Source of the DNA: Macrolepiota albuminosa | Taxonomy: Eukaryota; Basidiomycota; Agaricomycetes; Agaricales; Agaricaceae | Assembly: GCA_027475525.1 (NCBI GenBank) | Contig: JAMWFC010000092.1 | Coordinates: 124,001 to 188,000 of the forward strand | Length of the DNA: 64,000 nt | Direction of reading: 5' to 3' | Shown here: piece after piece, positions 21,387-32,769 of the stretch | How the letters are laid out: each line of letters opens with the position of its first letter | How positions within the stretch are numbered: the stretch's first letter is position 1 | Notes under the pieces: generated by a model | The model's database searches: none | Told to the model about the DNA's origin: nothing | Seen by the model: the letters and a program-made list of their open reading frames with translations, nothing else | Position numbers and translations under genes: made by a program

Positions 21387-22721
21387 GTGCCTTACCAGGT
21401 CTCTCTTGCACAGGAACTACAGAACGCCACTGTAGATAAATTTCCTGATCTCTTCCTGTGTTCTCTCGATTTTAGCGCCGACAACCTCTTAGTGTCGCCG
21501 CTTGCCATACCGCAACCAGTTACCCCCATCACACTGTTAACACCTCTTTCTCAACTCGTCATTTCTCTTACCCCGTTGCCAATACCTAGAACCCCTTCCC
21601 CACAACTGCTAACCGAACTCAGTACCACCATTGCCATGGAACAACAAGTTCAGTGCATGCCACCACGCAATCACTTCTCGGCACTGAAATGGGATGAGTC
21701 CAAGCCATGGGAGCTCTCCCAGTATTTCAAGGAATTAGAGTATTTATTTAGGGATTGTGGAATTACTGACCACACACAGATGAAGGAGTACGCAGCAAGA
21801 TATGTGTCATGTGACATGGCAGAGATGTGGACAGGTCTTGCCGAGTTTGCTGCCTTTGTTCCTGCTGCTCCACTCATTCCAGCCCAAGGCGCCTTGTATG
21901 AAGGCTGGAAGATGGCAGTAATCCAGTTGTACCCTGACGCTGAAGAGGCTACCTGATACTTGGTAAACGAGTTGCAGAAATTAGTACAGGAATCATTCAA
22001 CAATGGCACCTCTTCTCTTGGCGCATTCTCTACGTATTACCGCAAATTCCAAAAGATCACTAGGTGGTTAGTACAAAACGGCAAGCTATATATTAACGAG
22101 GAACATTGCCTATTCCAACAAGGCATCCCAACTTTGCTTTGGACTCGTATTGCTCGCTGCCTAGAGATAGTTCATCAGGCCCATCACCCAGACGAGCCCT
22201 ATAACGTTGCCAATGTCTTTGAAGCCGGTAAGTGGGTTCTCAAGGGAACAGACACTGGCATTGGGCTGCAACGCGCTAGGACGAGCCCACCACCTGAGCG
22301 AACCAACAGTATAATTCCCATCCCACCTCCTGTTGCTGACTTCGTTAAGAAGGAGGATCTCAATGCTGCCGTTACTGCTGCTGTTGCCTCCACTATGACG
22401 CGAATTGAAACTATGATCATGACCAATCTCACTAATCGACCCGCTAATGTACCCACGTCTGGCCCTTGCCACTTTTGCAGGGAAATTGGCCACACCATGA
22501 CTAGAGGACGCTGTGCTACCCTCGAAAATTATATTCGGCAAGGAAGAATTCGAAGAGCTATCAATGGCAAGATAGTTCTTACCACTGGCACCACCCAGAC
22601 AAGAAGTCCTTCCAGGAGCAGGTTGATGAATGGCATAGGCACAACCCAGGACAAATCGTTACTGGCACGCTTTCTGGCAATGCCAAACCCGACCCTGAAC
22701 AGGCAATGCAACAGCAAATGA
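21387..22721 (+). pseudogene. gag: GypB gag with zinc knuckle
   Basis: A Gag capsid domain (PWELSQYFKELEYLFRDCGI, KEYAARYVSC, GAFSTYYRKFQKITRWLVQN) is followed by a knuckle CHFCREIGHTMTRGRC. The frame is interrupted by TGA at 21955-21957; GypC has Arg there (EEATRY), so CGA to TGA is the likely change. The sequence up to 22880 continues as Gag C-terminus in other frames with further stops. About 44% of visible residues match GypC in short blocks, and gene order is identical. Confidence 0.88.
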
Positions 22722-22882
22722 TTCACAAGGTCTTACACTTCGACAGCGTTGGCGACCATCCTACTTTCTCATGGGAAGAATGAATCACTAAGCTACAACA
22801 GGAATTGGATTTGCTTAAGAATTAGGTTTTTGATGGGGTTGAAGTTAAGCAGCCTAAACAACCTCTCAAAGGATATAAGCCA

Positions 22883-23830
22883 ATGCCTTCCACTAGCAAG
22901 TTACTGACTCCTGCTCCTGCTGCACCGCCAGTTACAACTTCAGAACCGTCTTTGTCCTCTGCCGCTCCTGAACCGCCTTTGCCACCTCTCCATTCCTACT
23001 CAGGAATTCCCGACCAATATCATGCTTCCGCACAACGAAATTTTGCTGCTCCCAAGAAGCGTCCTGAAGGTGGTTACCGACCTACCATGCCAATCTTCGA
23101 TATAGAGAAATCAAACCACGTCTTCAGCCGCATTATGAAAACTGCCATTACCTTATCAGTTGAAGAACTTTGTAGTATTGCTCCTGACATCCGCAACCAA
23201 GTCAAGACGGCAGTCACTCCTCAACGACCCTTGGCGACAGCCGTTGCTGAGGTTGATGAACTCGACGATGCACTTCCTGGTTTTTCTGTTACCATTGACT
23301 CGCTGGACACTGAAGACTCTCCTGCCGACACCGTCGCTAACGCCACCTCTGTGGATCCAGTGGAGACCTATCTTAGGTCAGTAGACCATGGAGAGGACCC
23401 CGCAATCCTTACTGTTGCTCAAGAATCACATGCTATTTGCTCAGTCGCGCTAACTGTAGACAACAAGCACGAGGTGGAGGTGATTGTGGATAGCAGCTCT
23501 CAAATTATTTCTATGGCAGTGGAAGTCGCTAACAATTTAGGCCTCATTTATGACCCTACCATTATACTAAATATGCAGAGCGCTAACGGTACAGTAGACA
23601 GATTCCTAAACCTCGCCAAGAATGTGCCTTGCACCCTTGGTGACATCACGTTCTATCTTCAGATACACATTTTATGATCCCTGGCATATGATTTACTTCT
23701 CAGCAGACCCTTTGACATCTTGGCGTGATCAGTCATCAAGACAGTTACCGACGATGAGACAACATTAACAATTAGTAACCCCAATTCCGGAATCCAACAA
23801 ACGGTGCCAACGTTCCCTAGGGGACAATAA
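22883..23830 (+). pseudogene. pol: GypB gag C-terminus and protease
   Basis: A proline-rich linker leads to a retropepsin-like segment: EVEVIVDSSSQIISMAVEVA. The usual DSG active-site triplet reads DSS, while GypC has ESIVDSGSQIISM at the same place, so the glycine was lost by G-to-A. The downstream end (LAYDLLLSRPFDILA) matches NLLLGRPFDVLA of GypC with Gly again changed. A TGA at about 23675 and another at 23726 break the frame. Confidence 0.85.
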
Positions 23831-24040
23831 AAAGGCGCCTGTGCTAAGCCCCCAGAATTTACCAACCAACACGCCAGCGAATGACCCCACAGGTGTTTTC
23901 ACAAACCATCAAGGAGGTGATTGGCGACGGTCATGGAGATGTGGCACTAACGCTGGAATATGACCATTATACTGGTCTTGTAAATGTCATGTCCACTGCT
24001 TTTCTTGATGAAGACGTTTTAACTACTTTATCTGCTACCG

Positions 24041-27000
24041 ATGCTAAGCTTTTCTAGAAAAATCAAAACATTACCGACTCCTTGCTTGCGTACTTATACC
24101 TTACCACTTCCAAATCTTTTCAAAATATTGCGTCTACCGATACTTATCTCACTACCCTTCCCGGAGCCTCGTCTCCTGCTGTTCTCAGACTTGCCGCCCC
24201 TCAGGCTACAGTTCCCCTTTCCACCTCTGTATATAACCAAGCTAATGCTCTCAAAAGAAAAGGGGTTCAAGTCAAAAAGAAATATAAACCAGTTGCACTC
24301 AAAACAAAACCCATCGCTACGCACTCTCCTGAGACGTTTAGAATCAAGCACCAGATCATTGGTGACTCTCTTGCCAACATGCCAACCTTATCACCGAATC
24401 CACCACCCTTTCAGCCCACAGGACGCTTTACCGCAGAACGCCAACAACAATTCATGAAGGAGCATGACACAGGATTTTTGACCAAAGATGAGTTGAAAGT
24501 CCTTACCGATCTTGTCGCTAAGCAAGATAAAGCCTTCGCTTGAGAGGACTTGGAACGTGGCAGTCTACGTACAGATTTCTTCCCACCTGTCGTAATCCTG
24601 ACCATTCCTCACGTGCCGTGGACTGAGCACAACCGACCGTTACCACCTGGAATAGATGCTGAGGTCTGCCAAATTATTAGGACCAAGATACAGGCTGGCA
24701 TCTACGAACCCTCAAACAGTTCTTACCGCTCCTGGTGGTTTTGCGTCCTCAAAAAGAACGGCAATTTATGCATAGTCCACAGTCTCAAACCGCTGAATAG
24801 AGTTACCATACGACACTCTGGCGTACCACCTTTCCCTGACCACATTGCCAAGTCCTTTGCCAGGCGTATTTGTGGCGCCACCCTTGACCTCTACATTGGC
24901 TACAACAAATGCCTGATGCACCCTTCTTCCTGGGATCTCACTACTTTTCAGACTCCGTTTGGTGCTGATGAGCCTGCATCGTGGCTGGCTACCAATAGCA
25001 CCAATACCCACACCTCATATAGGCCTACTAGTACCACCAGAAGCGCCACGCTCTACCGCTTCCAGTGCTATTTTTCTCATATTTTTACACTAATAACTTG
25101 CAGCTACAGACTCCAATTACTCTCAGACCACTTTTTATGGCACCACTTATTCTTCGCACCACTATTGACACCTCGCCGCACCTTGCCACTTGCACTCCAA
25201 GGCTATACATTTACACAGACACTTGGCATCAGTCAATCCGGAATAATGCTCTTAGCCAGTGGCAGCGCTCACAGGATAGAATGATGAAGTATTTCCGTGA
25301 CAGCATCATTATGGACCTTTTTACTATACAATTCAATTCACCGCATTTACTTACATTTTTATCAGTTCACCACCCTCTAGCGGCGCTTAACCTCTTAGCG
25401 TCAGCTAACTTTCTTTACTATAAATACCTACTTTTTGTTAATAGTACAGGGAATCAATTTGGCAGTAGGGATCGTATCCCAACATTTTGGTCTCCATACG
25501 TAACAGACTACCTCTTGTTGACCGTGTCAAGCAAGAGGACTCTGCTCTAGTTTTCTATCTCTCTCTCTCTCTAGCGCCTTGCAACTATGGCTTGGCTTTC
25601 GTGCTTGGATCCGCTAAGCAATCTCATCTTTTATTATTACATTCTAGGTGCTAACACTTAGCGCCTCTTAGCGACCCTTTCCTGCACTTCTTAGCGCCTT
25701 CCTTAGCAACTTTCCCACACTCTTAGCGCTCCCCCTTAGCGACTTTTAGTGTCCTGTAGCCACGTTTTGGAGCCTTACGCAAGTGCCTCCAATCACCCAC
25801 TTTCCTTGCCACCAACCTCTTGCCTACCATGTGTTCTCTGGGACCTGTCTGGAACTCTCTCACACACTTAGCACACCCAAAGCTATATCGGCTAAGTAGC
25901 TGCACTAGTGATAGTCCATGCAGTGCCCCAGCTTGATTTGGGCATCATCAGCGCGTTGCGCCTAGTCACTTTACCGATGGGCTGGACAAACTCAGTCTCT
26001 ATATTTCATGACGACATCACTTTCATCCTCCAACCTGAGATACCACACCATGTCCTTAGCTTCATTGATGACGTTGGTGTCAAAGGCCCCAAAGACTGGC
26101 AACTCGTAAACAGCTTACCGGCAACCCATCCCGAGAATCCCAACATTCGCTTAGCGCTATGGGAATTTTTCCTGCTACTCAACCGAGTTCTCCAACGTAT
26201 GAAGTATAGCAGTGGAACCTTTAGTGGCCATAAGCTCCTCCTTTGCACGCCAAGGTTCAAAATACTTGGTCACATCTGCACTCCCGATGGACGTGTTCCC
26301 GATGAGTCTCGCCTAGCACTTCTGGAGCAATGGAGTCCTTGCTGTGACTTATCTGAAGTTTGCGCCTTTCTTGGTACCATTGGCATTCTCAGGATATTTG
26401 TCAAGAATTTTGCCCATTGCGCACCCACCCTTAACCGACTCACCCATGCCAACAAGCCCTTCAAATTTGGGCCAGAACAGGTCACTGCACAACGAGATTT
26501 AGTAAAAGCCCTACAAGACGCCAAGCCCCTAGTACCCATCAATTATAGCTCTGCTGACCCTGTTATCTTGGTGGTGGATACCTCGTACATTGCCGTTGGT
26601 TACTTCTTGTGCCAGTGCCTTAGCAACAATCGGAAACAGCGACGCTACAACCGCTTTGGGTCTATCACGCTAAACAACCAAGAGTCTCGCTACAGCCAGC
26701 CTAAATTATAGCTATATGGACTCTTCAAAGCCTTCCGGTCGCTAAAGATGTATTTGATTGGCATGCGGAACCTTATTGTTGAAGTCGATGCTAGGTACAT
26801 CAAAGGCATGCTGCAGAATCCCAATATCCAGCTGTTTGCTAGCATGAACCGTTGGGTGGTCGCTATTCTTATGTTTCACTTTGAGTTGGTACACATCAAG
26901 AGCTCTTTCCACGGACCAGATGGACTCTCTAGGCGACCCAGCAGTGGATCCACAAGTGGATAGTGATTTCGAGGACTGGATCGACCGATTACATGGTTTT

Positions 27001-27295
27001 GTGCACCTCATACAACAGCCAATTCCTTTATTATGACGGCAACAGCCTACCAGTATCCTTTTACATCCCATTGTCCCTTACCACCCCGAGACCTTTAGCG
27101 CACCCCTCACATTCTACATGGCAAGCATCCTTGAACAAGACTTGCCTCCAGTAAAAGTTGTACAAGAACCCCATCCGCTAAGAGAAGACAGCAAAAACCT
27201 GACCTACGATGCCGTTCTCCAATCTGCCAAGGCAAAGGTGGAAGACAATCGCCTGGTAATAGTTGAACAATGGATACAAGACCTTAAGTGACCCG
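24041..27295 (+). pseudogene. pol: GypB reverse transcriptase and RNase H (split by a solo LTR)
   Basis: The N-terminal linker (GVQVKKKYKPVALKTKPIAT) leads to RT. Blocks are WFCVLKKNGNLCIVHSLKPL, GATLDLYIGYNKCLM and TTFQTPFGA; the solo LTR 24966-25950 cuts here, and RT resumes as LRLVTLPMGWTNSVSIFHDD. The active-site motif is LSFIDDVGVKGP, an F-I-D-D variant of YxDD. RNase H follows (DPVILVVDTSYIAVGYFLCQ). TGA at 24541 replaces the Trp of AFAWED in GypC, and TAG at 26709 replaces Glu. Pol ends its RNase H part at about 27290. Confidence 0.88.
24966..25950 (+). repeat. Solo LTR nested in the RT of GypB
   Basis: It runs TGATGAGCCTGCATCG to GATTTGGGCATCATCA, 985 bp, with an end identical to the GypB LTR end (TTTGGGCATCATCA), so it comes from a related element. 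Flanks GTGC (24962-24965) and GCGC (25951-25954) fit a 4-bp duplication with one CpG transition. Deleting it and one flank restores FGALRLVT, the conserved RT sequence seen in GypC. It contains a (TC)n run near 25555. Confidence 0.9.
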
Positions 27296-28614
27296 CAGGC
27301 CTTACCGACAAACAATACGCGACCTTTATCCGATATGCCACCCATTTCTTCTTTACTGACAACCGACTTTGGCGACAAAATTGAGATGGCGCTCACAAGC
27401 TGATCATCAAGCCAGAAAGTTGCTTACGAGTCCTGCACGCCATGCATGACGAGCTAGGACATCGAGGTCTGTATGCTACCTGAGCCTCTCTTTTAGAGCG
27501 ATTCTGGTGGCCACACGCTAGTGCCGACATCGCCTGGTACATTAGGACTTGCCACCTCTGCCAAATTCAACAAATATGCCAAGTGCTTATCCTGCCAACC
27601 GTTGCAACGCCAGCTCCCCTCTTCAGCAAAATCTACGTCGATACCATGCACATGCCCAAATCTGGTTGCTACAAGTACATTATTCAAGGTCATTGCTTGC
27701 TAATCCACTGGCCTGAATTCCAAATGCTTCAGAGAGAAAATATGGACACGGTTGCCAAGTGGCTATTTGAGGACGTCATTTGCCATTGGGGAGTGCTAAG
27801 AGAAATCATCACGGATAACGGTGCGCCAATTATCAAAGCGCTAACCTATCTCACCAAGAAATACAACATTCATCACATTCAAGTATCTGGCTACAACAAG
27901 CACACCAATGGCCTGGTAGAGAGACCACACTTTGACATTCGGCAAGCACTCTTCAAGGTGGTTGATGGCGACGAGTCTCGTTGGAGTGAGGCAACATATT
28001 CAGTATTTTGGTCGGAAAGAGTTACCATTTGTAAGCACATGGGTTGTTCTCCCTATTATGCGGCTACTGGCACCCATCTGTTACTCCCTGCCGACATTAT
28101 AGAAGCGACCTACCTTCAGCCAGCACCCAACAGCATCCTAGCGACTACCGATCTGATCGCCAGACAAGCCATTGATCTCCAATGAAGGAAAGAAGATTTA
28201 GAGTGACTCCACGAGGTAGTCTTTAGCGCCCGTCGCCAAGCAGCACTACGATTCGAAACCAAGCATAGCACTACTATCAAGGATTACAACTTCCCAAGAG
28301 GAGCGCTAGTACTTATGCGCAACTCCAAAATTGAAACCTCATACAACAAGAAAATGCGCCTGCGCTATCTAGGACCCTTGGTAGTTATCTCTCATAACCA
28401 TGAAGGCGCTTACGTGCTCTGTGAATTAGATGGTTCAGTACTACATCAACCTGTTGCCACCTTTTGCCTGTTACCGTATCTCGCCAGGGAACAGATTGAC
28501 TTGCTGTTGGAAGCGCTAGATATTGACACCGCCAAGCTTAGGGAACTTGAAGAAACAGAATTATTGAACGATGATGATTTGCCGACTCTGGTTGAAGAAG
28601 AAGAAAATTATTAG
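27296..28614 (+). pseudogene. pol: GypB integrase
   Basis: Zinc-binding N-terminus with HDELGHRGLYAT and WYIRTCHLCQIQQ. Catalytic residues are in YVDTMHMPKSG (Asp), REIITDNGAPIIKAL (Asp) and NGLVERPHFDIRQ (Glu), so all three are kept. The C-terminus (MRLRYLGPLVVISHNHEGAY) is a GPY/F-like module, followed by an acidic tail ending EEEENY. Stops: TGA at 27481 (Arg in GypC), 28183 and 28204. Without these it would be a full-length integrase. No chromodomain. Confidence 0.9.
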
Positions 28615-29041
28615 AAAAGACTATATTGATGAGCTCTCTTTTTCTATTACTTACCTTACTTATCTTTCTTGCCGATACTTACTGTACTATATCCAACAGA
28701 CAATTCCTTACATAGTCAAGCTGCAGCGCTAGCGTGTCGTCAACGCTTAGCGCCTTGCGCAACTCTCGCCAAGGGTTTTTCGCTATGATGATTTACTGAG
28801 TGTTTCTCTTTTTCCTCAAAATTTGTCTAAGTCCCTCACCTACTTCTCCTCTTGCTAAAACCTATCTTAGAATACTTGCCGCTTGCTTTCTCTTTGCTTT
28901 ACTTTCTTGGCTCTCTGCTGCTGCGCTAACTCAGACTACAGGACTTACCCTTTTTACTCGGCAGGGAGGTGGAACAAATATATATGTGCAAACGGTAACA
29001 AGAAAAATTTACATAAGCGGCCTATCTATGCTAAGGTCTGC
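28615..29041. other. Spacer between the convergent pol and antisense gene of GypB
   Basis: About 430 bp with no convincing ORF. It separates two convergent reading frames, so it probably holds both 3' UTRs. Confidence 0.45.
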
Positions 29042-31453
29042 TCAATCACTATCATCATCTATTGGCAGGGAATCATCCGATACTGGCAAAGAGGAGTTGC
29101 GCAAAGGTAGGAGATTGCCCAGCAAGATGTTGTTGGCAGTTTGCCAATCCATGGTGGCTTGGCAATCGTCCTGGTAGTCGCGAAGAACATGAAGGCTACG
29201 ACCCAGGTTGGAGTAGCGCAACCTTAGCGCCATTAGCTGACCTCGGACTCATTTCTGTTCTTGCCCCATTGCTGCCTCCATCATTGCCGCCCTCCTCAAA
29301 AACCTCTCCAGCATCTCCCGCAGGTTAAGCGCCACCACTGGGTATACAAGGTCTTGCCCCAGCCAGTTGAAAGCGTCACCAGTAACCGTTGGCTGCGGCT
29401 GGGGAGTCCAGGCAGGGTTTATCCTGGCGATGACAGGTCGCCTAGGTTCCAACCCGGCAACGTTCTTGGGGTCAGACACCTCCCAAGGGGCAGTGTTACC
29501 ATAGGGAGGCAGCCACCGCCACGCTGGCTCCTCTCGGGCAACCCCTACCACTCCCTCCTCTCCTCCTGCTACCTCCCTTACCGATGTCTCCTCTCCACCA
29601 CCTTCGTGCTGAGTCGCCAAGGTTTCTTTGTCCTCCCCCTCGGCGTCTTCATCCCCCCCCATTGCCACCCCCTCTGCCTTCTTCTCCTCCCCCATCTCAA
29701 CATCTGCGGGAGCTTCTTCCCGCTCCTCTTGAGGCGCCGAGTTGCCAACCGCCTCCCGCTCCTCGCCAAGGGACCTCGCTGCCAAATAAATAGGCAACAA
29801 GAGGCCACTTGGGCCTGCCTCAGAATCTTGAGGAGGCAGGCGACTCACCGCTAAGGCCTTCTCCAAGTCTTCCATCTCGGTGTCTTGAGGAGCTGGCAAG
29901 GGGGAAGGTGATGATACCACCCAAGGTCGCTTTGCTTTGCCCTTTCCTTTGCTGGGAGAAGGGGCTTGTCGTTTTTCTGGGACCAAGGTCTCTTGGCACT
30001 CTCCAGCGCCTTGTTTGCCGACCATTTCTGTCCCATCTCCTTGGCGTGTCGGCAACGCCAAGGAGGCACATCCAATAGCTGCCATACTACCTGCAGTGAC
30101 CTTCTTCTTCTGCCCCTCCACAAACTCCCTAGCCCTCCTTACCAAGACAGCACAGGAAAATGTTTTCTCAATGAGGGCATCTGGCGCGCCGCCACGCTCA
30201 TGACTTTTGGCCCCATCAATAGTGCAAGCGCGTTTCAGCGTGCTACAGCAATAGCAAGGCTGGGCCTCAGTCGGGAACCAGCAGCCTTCTGGGTCGTTAT
30301 CTGCCCAGCACTTGTCACACTAGCGCTAAGAGTTAGTAAGAGACTCAAAGAGACAGAAAAGTTACTTACCGCTCCCTGCGCCTCCTTAAAAGCCTGCCAG
30401 GTCACCAGGGAAACAGTCTTTTTCCCCTTCATCTCCTCCATCACGACCCCAGCCTCTTGCCCCTCGTCAAGGACGGCCTCCTCACAACACGGCAACAGCA
30501 GTCCTTTGAGCTCCTTATTGTCAAAGCTCAACTGTGTTGGCGCCTAGACAAATCATGGTAAATAAGGAGACTAGATTTCCAAAGACCACTTACCACGTAT
30601 TGAGGAGCCGCCTTGCGACTCTGCAAATATCGTTAGCAACCATCGGCAATGACAAGCAAAATCAGCACTTACCTTGCGTTTGGAAGCACCTGCCAGCTTC
30701 CTTGGCAAGCCCGACTTGCTAGCCGGCAACACTGGGCTCAAAGTGCTGCCGGCGTGACCTACCTTGCCAGATTCTTCAGTCTCCTGCCTCTCGGTGGCAG
30801 GTGCCTTCCCCGCAGCAACTCCCTCCATCTCCTCCGCCAACTCCCTGATCTGCTCCTGCTCCTCCAGAGCCCTGGTGATCTCCCAGGCATCCTGGGAAAT
30901 TTCTTCTTGCCGTGTCGCCAGCTCCTCGGCCACTTGCATGCGCGCTAGGGGCGCCAACACCTCCTGTTTGCTGTGTGGAGATAAATCAGACCAGAGCTAA
31001 GTTATGATGAAGTGGTTAGAAATACTCACTCTGCCGCAGGCACGCTTACTGTCATTGGCAACGCCCCAGACAGAATGTCCTCCAACTCGTCCTCGATAGT
31101 GGGGACAGCAGGAGGCACCTAGGGAACAATCAGCTAAGCGACATGGCAGGCAGCAAAAGCAACTTACGAAACGGGAGAAGGGCGCTAACCACTCAGCACC
31201 ACAAATTGTTGACATATCGTGCACAGCACCACTCCCACACCTCGATTTTATGATCCCAACCAACGCCAAGGACTCATACCTCGTACCATCACTCCAACAG
31301 CTTCATCACGCCAACCACTAATTTCTGGGATGCCTCGGCACCAACGCCCTTGATATGATGAATAAAGTGGTTGGCCCTGGCGATATAAGCGTAAGCGGCT
31401 TCCTGGGTGGCTTGAGAAGGAACAGGGGGCGGAGTTGGAATATGAAAAGACAT
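29042..31453 (-). pseudogene. Antisense spliced gene of GypB with a Cys6 cluster (nearly intact)
   Basis: Opposite to pol, between pol and the 3' LTR. Inferred exons: 31453-31168, 31118-31050, 30963-30673, 30620-30594, 30543-30370 and 30319-29042, all GT-AG. Exon 1 starts MSFHIPTPPPVP and has three TGA codons; one aligns with an Arg in GypC. Exon 5 is 174 bp, as is its GypC counterpart. Exon 6 begins exactly with CDKCWADNDPEGCWF and PCYCCSTLKRAC: C-x2-C-x8-C, C-x2-C-x6-C. A long acidic Pro/Glu-rich part, then WRWLPPYGNTAPWE, then the C-terminus (MDWQTANNILLGNLLPL) follow, with one TGA at 29249-29251. The pattern is like a Zn2Cys6 cluster, so nucleic-acid binding is possible but only inferred. 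Confidence 0.75.
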
Positions 31454-31610
31454 TTTAGTTGGATGAGTGCCAGATAAAAGATGGCAAGGAGAAACGAAGT
31501 CCAGACTCATGCGCCAGAACTATAAACAAAATCTCAAGAATGCACGGACCACTCATCACAAAAACAGTAACGGTAACAATATTTGGTGACCGAGGACAGT
31601 CAATTTTTCA

Positions 31611-31622
31611 GTTGGGAGGAGA
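31611..31622 (+). other. Polypurine tract of GypB
   Basis: GTTGGGAGGAGA directly before the 3' LTR. The preceding GAGGACAGTCAATTTTTCA is shared with GypC at the same place on its minus strand. Confidence 0.75.
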
Positions 31623-32627
31623 TGATAGGACCCCATACAGGATCAGCGCATCAACGGCAGGCTACAGCAACGTGGCACCGGCTCAGGATACCTTAGTGCA
31701 CGCTAATTAACCAATTTTGGTGATATTTGACAGCCGTGCATGGCAAGAAGCAGATCCAATCAATAATAGCGCCAATGGCAGACAGAATGACAACTGACAG
31801 ATGGCATCAGTCACTGATGACAGCGCTTAGCAAGAAGCCTGATGATCTATCAAAAACTGACGGACAGCTTGGCGTTTGACCTTGGTGTCTGACATCGCTT
31901 AGCGCCTCAATTTGGCGCCTGACATTGCTAAGCATTTTGGACAGACAGAAGGGTGATGGATTGATGGTTTAGCTTCGTGATCTGCCACCTGGCATTGCTA
32001 AGGGTCTTGAATGGACGGTAGGGATCTGAAACCATTGGAGCTACCCCTATAAAATTTTCTAGTTTACCGCGCTTTGGCAATGGTCAGTCACTGGCAACAG
32101 TGAACTCCTTGTAGTATAAAAAGTACTTACTGACTTGTACATACCCATCGAACGATAGAACAGAGTTTCCCCTTACTTCAGTCTCCCTTACGCTCAAGAC
32201 CTCATTTATAGTCGGCAACATCGAACTTATTGGCAGTTGCAGACTATTGCTAGCCTTTGACCTATTCGCACCTTGCAGCTACAGCAGGCATTAATGACGC
32301 TTAGACTTCGCTAAGCTTACTGTGTTCTTGCCACTGACATTGCCATGTGCACTTACCACTTCTTTCATAGGTGCTGCTTAGACTTCGCTAAGCTTACTGT
32401 GTTCTTGCCACTGACATTGCCATGTGCACTTACCACTTCTTTCATAGGTGCTTTACCTTAGCGCTTTACGCTTGCCGACCCCCTTACCGACTCTACCTCA
32501 TTTTCACAGGTGCGTTCTCTGGGACCTGCCCAGAACTCCCTCATCACTTATAGCATGCCCAACACAAGCTTTTGGTACGGTAACACTATTAATATATTTG
32601 TTACTGACCAAACTTTGGGCATCATCA
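31623..32627 (+). repeat. 3' LTR of GypB
   Basis: 1005 bp including a 77-bp tandem duplication (32299-32452). Partner of 20367-21254. Confidence 0.95.
32299..32452. repeat. 77-bp perfect tandem duplication 8
   Basis: Copies 32299-32375 and 32376-32452, in noncoding LTR sequence; the 5' LTR has the segment only once. Confidence 0.95.
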
Positions 32628-32769
32628 ACGTGCATTCCAAGTGCATCAGAACAAGGAACTATGAGAATGTCAGGAAGGTGCATAATGTTCTCTGTATTTC
32701 ATTGTCTGAGGTATTCACTAAGAATGTTAGCATAGGACAAAAAATGGCAAAAATTACTTGATGAACTTT

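Larger units (their letters stand above)
20367..32627 (+). mobile_element. GypB: Ty3/gypsy retrotransposon with an antisense gene
   Basis: LTRs 20367-21254 and 31623-32627 both run TGATAGGACCCC to GGGCATCATCA. Plus-strand order is PBS, gag, protease, RT-RNase H (interrupted by a solo LTR), integrase, then a minus-strand gene, PPT and 3' LTR. Flanks ATGT (20363-20366) and ACGT (32628-32631) fit a 4-bp target duplication with one CpG transition. It is related to GypC along all of gag-pol. Inactivated by several TGA stops, mostly where GypC has Arg or Trp. Confidence 0.92.

Noticed and set aside
25550..25572. TC-rich microsatellite
   Set aside because: Short simple repeat inside the solo LTR; no further meaning.
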